This document shows positions 55,524 to 64,000 of a stretch of DNA of 64,000 nucleotides, piece after piece (position 1 is the stretch's first letter; every line of letters starts with the position of its first letter). The position numbers were made by a program, and so were the translations under genes. The stretch comes from Planctomycetota bacterium. GTDB taxonomy: Bacteria > Planctomycetota > SZUA-567 > H5-PLA8. The notes under the pieces are model-generated. The model ran no database searches and had not been told where the DNA came from. It was given only the letters and a program-made list of their open reading frames with translations. The stretch covers positions 434,001-498,000 of the forward strand of contig JAOSKN010000003.1 of the NCBI GenBank assembly GCA_027493525.1. Direction: 5' to 3'.

Positions 55524-55565
55524 CGCGAGGCTCGATCCTGGAACCTCGAACCCCGTCCCCGGCGT

Positions 55566-56414
55566 TCACCTGCTGTTAATGTGCGCCCGCGCATGGAGCC
55601 GCCGGTATGCGCGCGGCGTCAGCCCCATCAGGCGCCGGAAGATGCGCCGGAAGTAGCCGCTCTCCGTGAACCCGCACTCGCGCGCGATCGCGTCCACGTT
55701 CCCCAACCCCTCCCGCAGCAGCGCCCCGGCCTCGCGCACCCGCCGGCGCTGGATCGCCTCGGTCAGCGTGCGCCCGTAGACCTGCCGGTACACGCGCCCC
55801 AGGTAATCGGGGTTGCAGTCCAGGGCCGCCGCCAGGTCGGAGGCCGCGAGCGGTTCGTGGAAGCGCGTCGCGATGTAGGAATCGGCCCGCCCGGCCAGCG
55901 CCGCGGCGGTCCCGGGAGCCGCCGGGTCGGGCGTCCGCGCGGCGGCGACCTCGCAGAGCATCAGCATCACAAGGTAGTCGGCGGCCGGCGTCCTGGGCAT
56001 CCCGCCGGCCTGGTCGTCGAGGAAGCGGTGGTAGAGTTCGCCGAGCCGGTCCGGGCGCGGCGCGGCGGCATGCTGAGGCAGCGCCAGAACACTCCGCCCA
56101 GCCCCTTTCGTGCTCTTCGCGTGAGGCGCGTGCGGCACGCGGAAATGAATCCAGTAGAAGCGCAGGTCCCTCGGGTACGGAGCGCTCCCGCGGTGCCGCC
56201 GCCCCGGCCGCAAGATCAGCGTCTCGCCCGCGCGCACTTCGAACTCGCGCGCTTCCTCGGCCAGCTTCAGCCAGCCCTTGCGCACGAAAATCAGCTCGTG
56301 GCTGTCGATCGTGCGGTCCGGATGGGTGCTCCGCCCGCGCGAGATGAAGAGCCCCGCGTTCAGCGCCTCCACGGGCCGTCCGGGGTCGAGATGCAGGAAC
56401 GCGCCCGCCTCCAT
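55566..56414 (-). CDS. AraC-family transcriptional regulator
   Basis: ATG 56414 has GGAGG 8 nt upstream, and a TATAAA box lies between it and the alternative ATG 56471; the longer frame overlaps the GH127 gene region. The 282-residue product has an N-terminal cupin-like sensor (HELIFVRKGWLKLAEEAREF; ILRPGRRHRG) and a C-terminal double helix-turn-helix (AASDLAAALDCNPDYLGRVY; VDAIARECGFTESGYFRRIF). It is divergent from the GH127 gene across about 214 bp and probably controls it. Confidence 0.88.
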   Translation of the reverse strand: MEAGAFLHLDPGRPVEALNAGLFISRGRSTHPDRTIDSHELIFVRKGWLKLAEEAREFEVRAGETLILRPGRRHRGSAPYPRDLRFYWIHFRVPHAPHAKSTKGAGRSVLALPQHAAAPRPDRLGELYHRFLDDQAGGMPRTPAADYLVMLMLCEVAAARTPDPAAPGTAAALAGRADSYIATRFHEPLAASDLAAALDCNPDYLGRVYRQVYGRTLTEAIQRRRVREAGALLREGLGNVDAIARECGFTESGYFRRIFRRLMGLTPRAYRRLHARAHINSR

Positions 56415-56540
56415 CGCCGCAACCTCCGCGCCGCGCGTACCATGTCGGAATCGTCCCGTTTTTATATCCATCCCGCCCCTTGGTTGCAAGCCCGGCGCGA
56501 GGTATTTCTGTTTCCCGAGGGCGTTCACGACGAGGTTGGC

Positions 56541-56589
56541 GTTTGCAGTTTGCCGTTGGTGATTTGCGGTTGGTCTGGTTCTTGGTTCT
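56541..56589. repeat. Degenerate heptanucleotide repeats
   Basis: Seven 7-mers can be read: GTTTGCA, GTTTGCC, GTTGGTG, ATTTGCG, GTTGGTC, TGGTTCT, TGGTTCT. The period is constant though the words drift. The array lies between the divergent AraC and GH127 genes. Confidence 0.6.
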
Positions 56590-56628
56590 TGAGCATTTGG
56601 ATTTCGGCTTGCCATTCCGGAGCTTACC

Positions 56629-58521
56629 ATGCCGCGCTTGTCCCCCCTGTCCCTCAAGCAGGTCACGCTCGAGGACGGCTTCTGGTCCGAGCGCCTGCGC
56701 ACGAACCGCGATGTCACGCTCCCCTACGAGCACGGCTGCTGCAAGAAGACCGGCCGGCTCGACGCGTGGAAGCAGGACTGGAAGCCGGGCCGCCCGAATA
56801 AGCCGCACATCTTCTGGGACTCCGACGTCGCCAAGTGGCTCGAAGCCGTCGCCTACGAACTGGCGCGCCGGCCCGGCCGCCGCCTCTACGCCCTCGCGCG
56901 GCCCGTCGTCGACCGGATCCTCAAGGCGCAGCAGCCCGACGGCTACATCAACACCCACTTCACCACCGTCTGCCCCGGAGAGCGCTTCACGAACCTGACC
57001 GGCAACCACGAACTGTACTGCGCCGGGCATCTGATCGAGGCCGCCGTGGCGTGGTTCGAGGCCACCGGCGAACGCGACTTCCTGGAGGCGCTGGAGCGCT
57101 ACGCGGACCTGCTCGGCCGGACCTTCGGGCGCGGCCGCGGGCAGGTGCGCGGCTACGACGGGCACGAGGAGATCGAACTGGCGCTGCTGCGGCTTTACCG
57201 CGCCACCGGCACGCGCCGGCATCTCGAACTGGCCCGGTACTTCGTCGACGAGCGCGGCCGGAGGCCCAGCTACTTCGAGGCCGAAGCAAAGGCCCGCGGC
57301 GGCGCCGGACGCTGGGCCCTCGAGTACTACCAGGCGCACAAACCCGTCCGCGCCCAGTTCACCGCCGAGGGGCACGCCGTCCGCGCGATGTACCTCTACA
57401 CCGCGATGGCCGGCCTGGCCCTGGAGACCGGCGACGCCGGCCTGCGCCGCGCCTGCCGCAAGCTCTGGGCCAACGTCACCGAGCGGCGCATGTACGTCAC
57501 CGGCGGCGTGGGCTCCAGCGCGCAGGGCGAACGCTTTACCGTCGACTACGACCTGCCCAACGAGTCCGCTTACTCCGAGTCCTGCGCGGCCATCGGCCTG
57601 ATCTTCTGGGCGCGGAAAATGTTCCAGCTCGAGCGCGACGGGAAGTTCGCCGACGAGCTGGAACGCGCGCTCTACAACAACGTCCCGGCCTCCGTCGGGC
57701 GCGACGGGCGGACCTTCTTCTACGCCAACCCGCTCGCGGTGACGCCCTACTTCCGCAACGGGCACGGCGATCACATCCGCCCGCGCCGGCAGCCCTGGTT
57801 CGGCTGCGCCTGCTGCCCGCCCAACATCGCGCGGCTGCTGGCCTCGCTGCCCAGTTATGTGGCGTCGTCCGGCGGCGGCGACTTGTGGGTGCATCTGTAC
57901 GCGGCGGGAACGTTGGCGCACGAGGTCGGCGGCCGTCGCGTCGTGCTGCGCGTCCGGACGCGCTACCCTTGGGACGGGCGCGTCGTCTTCGCGGTGGATG
58001 CGGAGCAGCCCGCCGCGTTCACCCTGGCGCTGCGCATCCCCGGCTGGTGCCGCGGCGCGAAGCTGAACGTGAACGGCAAGCCGGTGAATCTCGCCCGCGC
58101 CGTGACGAAGGGCTACGCGAAGCTCAAGCGGATCTGGAAGCGCGGCGACAAGGTCGAGCTGGATCTCCCGATGCCGCCTGAGCGCGTTTACGCGCATCCC
58201 AAGGTCCAGGCCAACGCCGGGCGAGTGGCGCTCCGCCGCGGGCCGCTCGTCTACGCCCTGGAGCAGGCCGACAACGGCGCGGAGATCGAGGCGCTCACCC
58301 TGCCGCCGGGCGCGAAGATCGTCGCGAAGGCGCGGCGCGAGTTGGGCGGCTTCGTGGCGTTGCGCGCAAAGGGCCTGCGTGCGCCGGTCCTCGGCGGAAA
58401 GAACGGTTCGCTGTACGCCGCGCGCCCCGCCGCGGCCAGGCCGGCGCCGCTCGCCTTTGTCCCATACGGCCTCTGGGGCAACCGCGGGGCGGGGGAGATG
58501 GCGGTCTGGGTGCGGGAGTGA
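56629..58521 (+). CDS. GH127 family glycoside hydrolase (beta-L-arabinofuranosidase-type)
   Basis: ATG 56629 has GGAG 6 nt upstream. The 630-residue protein shows the GH127 features: an alpha/alpha barrel (SDVAKWLEAVAYEL; QQPDGYINTH; NHELYCAGHLIEAAVAW), then the zinc-site residues ESC (Glu317, Cys319) and CACCPPN (Cys395, Cys396), which correspond to the metal-ligand and nucleophile cysteines of the arabinofuranosidase HypBA1. C-terminal beta domains follow. No signal peptide is seen. It would release terminal L-arabinofuranose or a related sugar in the cytoplasm. Confidence 0.93.
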   Translation: MPRLSPLSLKQVTLEDGFWSERLRTNRDVTLPYEHGCCKKTGRLDAWKQDWKPGRPNKPHIFWDSDVAKWLEAVAYELARRPGRRLYALARPVVDRILKAQQPDGYINTHFTTVCPGERFTNLTGNHELYCAGHLIEAAVAWFEATGERDFLEALERYADLLGRTFGRGRGQVRGYDGHEEIELALLRLYRATGTRRHLELARYFVDERGRRPSYFEAEAKARGGAGRWALEYYQAHKPVRAQFTAEGHAVRAMYLYTAMAGLALETGDAGLRRACRKLWANVTERRMYVTGGVGSSAQGERFTVDYDLPNESAYSESCAAIGLIFWARKMFQLERDGKFADELERALYNNVPASVGRDGRTFFYANPLAVTPYFRNGHGDHIRPRRQPWFGCACCPPNIARLLASLPSYVASSGGGDLWVHLYAAGTLAHEVGGRRVVLRVRTRYPWDGRVVFAVDAEQPAAFTLALRIPGWCRGAKLNVNGKPVNLARAVTKGYAKLKRIWKRGDKVELDLPMPPERVYAHPKVQANAGRVALRRGPLVYALEQADNGAEIEALTLPPGAKIVAKARRELGGFVALRAKGLRAPVLGGKNGSLYAARPAAARPAPLAFVPYGLWGNRGAGEMAVWVRE

Positions 58522-58525
58522 ACGT

Positions 58526-60547
58526 CTACTCCGCCCCGATGCAGTACAGATGCTCCTCCGCGCGCACGTAGATCCGCTTCCCGTCGAAGACGGGGCAGGT
58601 CGTGATCACCTCTTGCGCGTTGCCATTGGACATCTGGCATTCGAGGCGGTTTTTGGACACCTGTTTGAAGACCCGACCGGGTTCGAGTACCAGCGCCGTT
58701 CCCTGGTTGCCGAAGACGAACAGATGCTTTCCTCCCAGCGCCGGGCTAGAGCCCAACTGGCCGCGCCCCGCCCACCAACCCTGGTGCGCGGCGAAGAGGT
58801 CCGCGTCGAGCAGTTTCTGGTAGACGACCGTTTCCGCCTTGGCGTCGACGACCGTCAGCACTCCGTCCATGTTGACGCAGTAGAGCAGGCCTTCGTGGTA
58901 CAGGGGCGAGGCCATGAACGCGCCGCCGAACCAGGCCGGAAAGTTCCGCGTATCGATGGTCACCGTCTGCAGTTTCGAAGGCTGGACCGCATCGGCGATG
59001 TATGGGAAAGAGAGAATCCTCAGCGCTCCCTCGCCCGACAAATTGAATATCAGGTCGCCTTCGGCAATGGGCGAAGTGCAGCGCCCCTTGCCTGCCTTAT
59101 AGAATTCAAAGTATAGGCTCTTCCCGTCGCGCGTTCGGATCAACTGGCCCTGCCCCGTGAAGATCGCGCCCTCGCCGCCCACCTTGATAGGACAAACGGT
59201 GCCGTGAATCTTGTAGGTATTGAGACCGCCCTTTTCGGGCCGCGTATCCGTCGCCCATACTCGCTGCCCCGTCTGTCCGTCCAACGCGATCAAGCGGTCG
59301 AAATACATCACCAAGTTGCCGTCCTGGAGGACGGGCGAGCCCGTGAACCCGTGCTCACCGGGATTGTGGATTTCGAGCGCCGTCCAGACGCGCTTGCCGT
59401 CCAGGTCGAAGCAGGCCAGGGTCCCTGTGGCGAAGGCGACGTAGACATGCTTCCCGTCGGAGACCGGAGTCATCGGCGCCCAGCCGGCCTCGCCGACGCC
59501 CGGCAGGTTGTACTTCTCGGCGTCCACGCCTTTCATCAATTTATGGATTTTCATTTCGATGTCGGCCTTCTCCTTGCAAGCCACGGCCTCGGGCTCCGAG
59601 TCGCCAGCCAGCGCCGCGTCGAGTTCTTTCAGCTTCGTGTCGAGCGGGACGAGCTCCGCCAAGGCCGCCGCGTGCGTCTTCTTTTCAGCCGTCGAAAGGC
59701 CGTCGAAATAGGTGCTCGAACGAACCCAGAGCGTCTTGCCGGTACGCTTGTCCGCGCAGATCAGGTTGCACATATTAGCGGTGAAGAAGACGCGGTCGCC
59801 TACGACGATCGGGCTCCCGATCCCGACACCGGGCGTCTTGCGCGCCCAGAGAATATGCTCGCTGTCGTACGCGCAGTCCCCTGCGCCAAAGAATACGGGC
59901 CGGATGTACCACGAACCGTTGGACTTATCGTTCGGCGAGATGACGCGGAAGAGCAGCCGGTTCCAGCCTTTGTTCAGCTTCAGTACCGTTACGGCCGCGC
60001 CTTTCACGAGTTCGCCGTTCAACCACAATTGCAGATCCTTGGCCGCCTTCATCAGGTTCATGCGCAGCGGCGCGCCGGACTCGGAATACAAACGGGCGCA
60101 GCAGTAAGCGGCTTGAGTCGGCATGTCCGGCGTCAGCGTTTCGATCCCGAAAAGCTTGCGGAAGCTCACCGAAGCCGTCTCGCAGTTTGCTTTCTTCCAG
60201 ATCGCGGCGGCGGCCTTGTCGCCTACCTTCGGCGCCCAGGCGCTCTCGCCGGCGAGAAGTTCGTCCTGCATCTTTTTGAAGCCTTCGGGAACCGCGATCG
60301 GTCCCAGAATCAGCCACTCGCGAATCACGCCGTCGGGGATCGGCGCCCCGGTCTCGCCCGCCTTCGGCTCCTCCGCCTGCGCGCGCAGCGCCTTCACCGA
60401 GCGCGCAATCCGGCTCCAGGTCAGCGGCGGCTCGGCCCGCGGGTACCTCCCGGTTCCGTCGCCGCGCCACCCGACCTGCTCCGCACCGGCCGCGCTCGCC
60501 ACTAGGAGCAGCGTGATAAGGCAGGGTACGTGGAGAGGTTTGTGCAT
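58526..60547 (-). CDS. Secreted PQQ-like beta-propeller protein
   Basis: ATG 60547 has GAGGAG 7 nt upstream and starts a signal peptide (PLHVPCLITLLLVASAAGA). The 673-residue protein has an N-terminal beta domain (about 60-220) with jelly-roll-like sequence LQLWLNGELVKGAAVTVLKL, then PQQ/WD-type blades (GSPIVVGDRVFFTANMCNLI; PVSDGKHVYVAFATGTLACF; GSPVLQDGNLVMYFDRLIAL; PVFDGKRIYVRAEEHLYCIG) interrupted by a charged helical insert. No quinone-binding catalytic residues were identified, so a binding or structural role is likely. An AT-rich island lies upstream of the start. Confidence 0.85.
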   Translation of the reverse strand: MHKPLHVPCLITLLLVASAAGAEQVGWRGDGTGRYPRAEPPLTWSRIARSVKALRAQAEEPKAGETGAPIPDGVIREWLILGPIAVPEGFKKMQDELLAGESAWAPKVGDKAAAAIWKKANCETASVSFRKLFGIETLTPDMPTQAAYCCARLYSESGAPLRMNLMKAAKDLQLWLNGELVKGAAVTVLKLNKGWNRLLFRVISPNDKSNGSWYIRPVFFGAGDCAYDSEHILWARKTPGVGIGSPIVVGDRVFFTANMCNLICADKRTGKTLWVRSSTYFDGLSTAEKKTHAAALAELVPLDTKLKELDAALAGDSEPEAVACKEKADIEMKIHKLMKGVDAEKYNLPGVGEAGWAPMTPVSDGKHVYVAFATGTLACFDLDGKRVWTALEIHNPGEHGFTGSPVLQDGNLVMYFDRLIALDGQTGQRVWATDTRPEKGGLNTYKIHGTVCPIKVGGEGAIFTGQGQLIRTRDGKSLYFEFYKAGKGRCTSPIAEGDLIFNLSGEGALRILSFPYIADAVQPSKLQTVTIDTRNFPAWFGGAFMASPLYHEGLLYCVNMDGVLTVVDAKAETVVYQKLLDADLFAAHQGWWAGRGQLGSSPALGGKHLFVFGNQGTALVLEPGRVFKQVSKNRLECQMSNGNAQEVITTCPVFDGKRIYVRAEEHLYCIGAE

Positions 60548-60964
60548 GGTCATTCTCCTCAGCGGCAGCCTAACCGATTGGCGTTCACGGCTCACGCCGA
60601 GCTCCCCGGGACACATCGTACGTACACCGAGCATTTGAATCCAAAACCGAAAATCGATCTAGATTATACCTGTACTATACCTATAATATACATAACTTGA
60701 TTAATATAAACTAGTTATGATGTTATAATTCATTATTGAACAATTATATCTTTGGGGAGGCCGAATCTTACCCCAGGTCCAATGCAACGAACAGCCGTTT
60801 CTCAAGGCACGCGAAGTGGCCTTGCTGACCGCCTGTCCAGTCGGCACAACCTCCCTGGATGACGGCATGGCTTGGAGTACGCCAAGCGGAAGACGCTTGC
60901 CTTGGCGACACGTGAAGGTGGAAGCTATTCATGACCTCGCGACTATGCGCGAGCGGCTCGACCG
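60548..60964. other. Noncoding region holding an AT-rich island
   Basis: No gene is supported in these 417 bp. The AT island (60661-60753) lies near the middle. A short open frame on the plus strand from 60816 runs into the antisense of the next gene and shows no motif, so it is not called. Confidence 0.6.
60661..60753. promoter_or_regulatory. AT-rich island upstream of the PQQ-propeller gene
   Basis: By direct count 18 of 93 bases are G or C (about 19%), in strong contrast to the flanks. On the minus strand it contains a TATAAT (60663-60668) about 115 nt before ATG 60547, and two TATACCT words (60665-60671, 60676-60682) with an 11-bp period, about one helix turn. It may be a strong promoter or a curved or regulator-bound region. 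Confidence 0.6.
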
Positions 60965-61843
60965 TCAGGGCAGCAGTTCCAGATTGAATTCGAGCGTGCC
61001 TTCCATCGTGAAGGCCTTTTGGCCGTTCGCGATAAAGTCCATGCTGAGCGGGCCCTTGATTTGACCTCGCGTCCAGTGACCGCGTTGCGTATCGAACGCC
61101 TGCTTGCCTTTGCCCGTAAATACAAAGTTCCTGGCCGAGGTGTTCGGATCGCCCACATCGATCTCCGCGGCTTTCAACTGCCCTTCCACCTCAACGTTGC
61201 TTTCTCCCTTTTCCGTTTCCTGGAGCGTATAGCCGAACTCCCCTACGGCCTTGCCCCCTCCCGACATTTTATAGGTCACGGGCGTCTTCCAGGTCTTGAG
61301 CGCCGCATCGAAGGGTGCGTGGAACAGGGTGCAGTTCGCGTCCATGCCATTTTCAAGGAACAGCTTGGCGGCCTCGGACTCCGACACCTTGCGGCTCAAC
61401 TCCTTGCCGGTTGCGTCGGTTTCCAACCACAGGAAGGGCATGCCGAAGCCATTTTGAAGCAAGTCCTTTTCCACGGGCCCAAGCTGCTCCGGCGGCGCTT
61501 TCTGAAGCGCGCCGTCCGGCCCAGGCGCCCAGAGGCCATCCTTGCCCATGCGCACGTCAAAAGTAACTTTGCCGTTCGCGGTCGAACGGACATGCATGTC
61601 TTCGATGCTTACCGCCACGCCGGACGGCCGTTCCTCGCGGGCGTACACGATGCTCGTGGAGGCCAGCGATTCCTGCTTCATGTTCTGCAGCACGAACGTG
61701 GTGCTGGAGGTCCACGTGAGTTTGTAACGAAGGGTTCGGCCCGGGGCCGGCTCTCCGCCTCGAACCAGGCTCACCCCAAGCACCGGCAGCGCGCAAGCGA
61801 GCAGCAGGGCTTCAAGTCTCGGCTTGCGCTGGGTGTTCGCCAT
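60965..61843 (-). CDS. Secreted protein of unknown function
   Basis: ATG 61843 has GGAGGA about 6 nt upstream and precedes a signal peptide (LEALLLACALPVLGVSLVRG). The 292-residue product looks like a beta-rich lipid- or ligand-binding barrel, with regular strands (TLRYKLTWTSSTTFVLQNMK, GVAVSIEDMHVRSTANGKVT, GQIKGPLSMDFIANGQKAFT, MEGTLEFNLELLP). No family was recognised. It lies upstream of the PQQ gene on the same strand, separated by 417 bp. Confidence 0.75.
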   Translation of the reverse strand: MANTQRKPRLEALLLACALPVLGVSLVRGGEPAPGRTLRYKLTWTSSTTFVLQNMKQESLASTSIVYAREERPSGVAVSIEDMHVRSTANGKVTFDVRMGKDGLWAPGPDGALQKAPPEQLGPVEKDLLQNGFGMPFLWLETDATGKELSRKVSESEAAKLFLENGMDANCTLFHAPFDAALKTWKTPVTYKMSGGGKAVGEFGYTLQETEKGESNVEVEGQLKAAEIDVGDPNTSARNFVFTGKGKQAFDTQRGHWTRGQIKGPLSMDFIANGQKAFTMEGTLEFNLELLP

Positions 61844-62156
61844 GGCTTCCTCCGGTATCGCGCAGACTGGGATGCCAGTCACATTCCGGGTAGGACGGTA
61901 GTATTTCAACCTCTGATCCTCGCGGCGTGCGCCTAATTCGTCGCAGCCACAAGAATCCGGACTGGCGCGGCGCGCCTGAGGCTGCCGCGTTCGTTCCCTT
62001 GGCTACCCTCCTGGCAGACTGGACCAGGTTCTGTGCCTTCGCCTTGAGCGCTTGCTCCTCCTCAAAGAAGGAGGCAGGGGTGGTTCCTGAAGGCATTGCA
62101 AGAAGCGCGCACCAGCAAGCGGAAGAAACTTTTCCGAGTCCGCTTAGAATCCTCGC
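61844..62156. other. Intergenic region between divergent genes
   Basis: No gene is supported in these 313 bp. A small hairpin (CCTCCT-CAAAGA-AGGAGG) lies at 62057-62074, and a -10 box for the plus-strand glycosyltransferase is at 62145. Confidence 0.55.
62145..62150 (+). promoter_or_regulatory. -10 box (TAGAAT) six bases before a start codon
   Basis: TAGAAT ends 6 nt before ATG 62157, the same spacing as at the metallophosphoesterase gene, and no Shine-Dalgarno sequence is present. It fits leaderless transcription. No clear -35 box was found. Confidence 0.4.
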
Positions 62157-63866
62157 ATGCCCGAGGCTCCTAACGAAACGGCCGCCGCGGAGGCGGACCC
62201 GTCCATCCGACGCGATCAAGCCTTCGTCGCCGCGCTCGTCCTCGCCTGCCTCCTCCCGTTCCTCGGCAAGCCCATCCATCTCGACGACCCCATGTTCCTC
62301 TGGATCGCCCAGCGGATCCCCGCGCATCCGCTGCGGCCCCTGGATTTCCACCTCAATTGGGAAGGCTGGAGCACGCCCGCGCATCTCATCCACTTCAGCC
62401 CGCTGGCGCACAGCTACTTCCTGGCGCTGGTCGGCGCGGTCCTGGGCTGGAGCGAAATCGCGCTGCATCTGGGCATGCTCCTCCCGGCGCTGGCGTTCGC
62501 TCTGGGGGTGCTGAGCCTGGCGCGGGGCCTCTGTGCGCATCCGCGGCTCGCCGCGCTGCTGGCCGTCGCGACCCCGGCCTTTCTCGTCTCCGCGAGCACG
62601 CTCATGGGCGACCTGCCCATGCTCGCGTGCTGGGTCTGGGCGGTCCACTTCTGGCGCCGGGGGCTGCTCGAGAGGCGCCTGGCCTTTCTCGCGGCGAGCG
62701 GGCTGCTGGTTACGCTCGCCGCGCTCGCCAAGTATTTCGGCCTGGCGCTCCTGCCGCTCCTGGCCGCCTACACGCTGGCGCATGGGCGCGAGCGCGGCTG
62801 GCGGCTCGTCGTCCGCCCGCTGCTGGCGCTGCTCCTGCCCGCCGCGCTCTGCCTGGCCTACGTGAAGGGCATGCAGCACGCCTACCGGCACGACTTCCTG
62901 GGCTTTGCTTCGCACTACGCCTCCAGCCTCCGGCAGGGCTCGCCTTGGCGGCGCTTCGACGCGCTCGTGGCGGGCCTCTCCTTCGCCGGCGGGTGTTGCC
63001 TGCCGCTGGCGCTCTGGGCGCCGTGGAACTGGCGGCCGCGCGGGGCCTGGGTGCTGGCGGGAACCGCCCTGGCGCTCGGCGCGGCCGTCTGGGTCTGCCA
63101 GGACCGACTCGACGTCGTTACCCGCCGCGGCTTCGGCCTCGAGCGTTGGGACCGGGTGGCGCATCTGTTTGTCTTCGCCGGCGCGGGACTGCACTTCTTC
63201 GCGCTGGTCCTTGCCGACCTCTGGAAGCGCCGCGACGCCGACGCCTGGCTTCTGGCGCTCTGGGCCTTCGGCGCTTTCGCCTTCGGCGCGTTCCTGAACT
63301 GGACGATCAACGCGCGGGCGCTCCTGCCCATGCTCCCGGCGCTGGCGCTCCTGGCGGTGCGGCGCGCGGAGGCCCGCGAGGGCTTCGCGAACTGGCCCGC
63401 CTGGAAGCGCCTGGGGCCGCTCGCGCTGGGGCTCGCGTTGAGCCTGGCGCTGCTCTGGGCCGACTTCCGCTGGGCGGCCTCGGCCCGCGACGCCGCGCGC
63501 GAACTGACCGCTCGCCACGCCGCGCCCGGGCGCGAGGTCTGGTTCCACGGGCATTGGGGCTTTCAGTGGTACATGCAGGCCGGCGGCGCGCGGCCCGTCG
63601 ACCGCGGCGGCTCCACGCTCGCGCCGGGCGACGTGCTCGTCGTGCCCAAGCACAACGCGAGCGTCTACGCGCCGCCCGAGGCCGGCGCCCGATTGATCCA
63701 GGTATTGGAGGTTCCGGTCTCGAGCGGCGTCAGCGTGGCCAGCACGCGCCTGGGCGCGGGCTTCTATTCGGACGTCTGGGGCGCCCTGCCGTTCGCTTTC
63801 GGCGCGACGGATCCCGACGTCTACGAGGTCTACCAGCTCGAAGAAGAAGTGAAGTTCGGGGAATAA
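62157..63866 (+). CDS. GT-C fold membrane glycosyltransferase (PMT/ArnT-like)
   Basis: The 569-residue protein has about ten to twelve transmembrane helices. After the first helix (FVAALVLACLLPFLG) comes HLDDPMFLWIA, the Asp-Asp motif of GT39/GT83-type polyprenyl-phosphate-sugar transferases. Further helices include LLVTLAALAKYFGLALLPLL and LRPLLALLLPAALCLAY-like segments, and a soluble C-terminal domain starts near 460. It would transfer a sugar from a lipid carrier to protein or glycan outside the inner membrane. The start is ATG 62157, after a possible leaderless promoter. Confidence 0.8.
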   Translation: MPEAPNETAAAEADPSIRRDQAFVAALVLACLLPFLGKPIHLDDPMFLWIAQRIPAHPLRPLDFHLNWEGWSTPAHLIHFSPLAHSYFLALVGAVLGWSEIALHLGMLLPALAFALGVLSLARGLCAHPRLAALLAVATPAFLVSASTLMGDLPMLACWVWAVHFWRRGLLERRLAFLAASGLLVTLAALAKYFGLALLPLLAAYTLAHGRERGWRLVVRPLLALLLPAALCLAYVKGMQHAYRHDFLGFASHYASSLRQGSPWRRFDALVAGLSFAGGCCLPLALWAPWNWRPRGAWVLAGTALALGAAVWVCQDRLDVVTRRGFGLERWDRVAHLFVFAGAGLHFFALVLADLWKRRDADAWLLALWAFGAFAFGAFLNWTINARALLPMLPALALLAVRRAEAREGFANWPAWKRLGPLALGLALSLALLWADFRWAASARDAARELTARHAAPGREVWFHGHWGFQWYMQAGGARPVDRGGSTLAPGDVLVVPKHNASVYAPPEAGARLIQVLEVPVSSGVSVASTRLGAGFYSDVWGALPFAFGATDPDVYEVYQLEEEVKFGE

Positions 63867-63944
63867 CGCAAGGTCGCGATGGCCGCGGCGCGGGCGCCTC
63901 GCCCGCCAGGCTTGCAACGGGCTGCCGGTCTGCGCCGCCTCGGG

Positions 63945-64000
63945 CTATGTCGCGGGCGCCTCGGCGGCCTTGCCGCGCGGGCGGTGGATGAACAGTTCCC
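63945..64000 (-). CDS. C-terminal fragment of a gene entering from the right edge
   Basis: On the minus strand an open frame from the window edge ends at TAG 63947-63945. The last codons read ELFIHRPRGKAAEAPAT. The stop lies 79 bp from the convergent glycosyltransferase stop. The fragment is too short to identify. Confidence 0.35.
   Translation of the reverse strand, partial: ELFIHRPRGKAAEAPAT

Noticed and set aside
60816..61064. An 82-residue frame on the plus strand next to the AT-rich island
   Set aside because: Its second half is antisense to a secreted-protein gene and it has no motif or start signal.
63886..63908. A further REP-like half element at the right edge
   Set aside because: A GCGGGCGCCTCGCCCGC word resembles the REP arm, but no partner arm is in the window and such words are frequent in GC-rich sequence.
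61812..63917. A 701-residue frame on the minus strand
   Set aside because: It lies antisense to the glycosyltransferase, whose membrane helices and Asp-Asp motif are clear.

Overview
This 64 kb window is GC-rich bacterial chromosome with densely packed genes. Long reading frames also appear opposite most real genes, so strand calls rest on recognisable motifs, start sites and gene junctions. The content points to a planctomycete or a related PVC-type lineage: FHA and WD40 Ser/Thr kinases, a MoxR/DUF58/VWA/DUF4175 cluster, two ECF sigma/anti-sigma pairs, a GldA/GldFG-type ABC system with DUF4340, and secreted glycan-active proteins. No rRNA, tRNA, CRISPR array, prophage or transposase was seen, so the phylum is an inference.

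Layout. 1-5.4 kb (minus): a secreted beta-helix protein cut by the window edge, an M14-like peptidase and a HEAT-VWA protein. 5.6-14 kb (plus): an M20 peptidase, then a signalling unit of a zinc-ribbon membrane protein, an FHA kinase and a kinase-TPR-WD40 protein. 14-17.8 kb: membrane, DUF4286, DMT-transporter, glycosyltransferase and zinc-finger genes. 17.9-36.2 kb (minus): a nine-gene run of MoxR, DUF58, BatA-like, second VWA protein, giant DUF4175-PA14 coiled-coil protein, terpenoid-cyclase-fold protein, a secreted unknown, a second DUF4175 protein and a lipoprotein. 36.3-37.9 kb: ECF sigma factor and lectin-like anti-sigma factor. 38.2-43.5 kb (plus): CHAD protein, Ppx/GppA phosphatase with HD domain, metallophosphoesterase. 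43.5-48.9 kb (minus): ABC ATPase, permease-GldG fusion and a DUF4340-FKBP fusion. 49.3-50.4 kb: a second ECF sigma/anti-sigma pair. 50.5-60.5 kb: a glycan-related neighbourhood with GntR-LacI and AraC regulators, heparinase-like lyase, TolB-like protein, GH127 and PQQ-propeller protein. 61-64 kb: a secreted unknown, a GT-C glycosyltransferase and the tail of a further gene.

Two themes stand out. First, six genes are split by a one-base frame change, and a seventh may have lost its start the same way. Most changes lie in C/G runs and the protein continues cleanly in the next frame, so most are probably consensus errors; one is explained by a 7-bp tandem duplication. Second, intergenic DNA carries structured repeats: three seven-base-period arrays, a 55-bp imperfect inverted repeat, and several hairpins sharing a TACCGCG core.

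The adjacent kinases share short threonine repeats (TLxxP) that could be docking sites for the FHA domain. The MoxR-VWA-DUF4175 run probably forms an envelope-associated assembly of unknown function.
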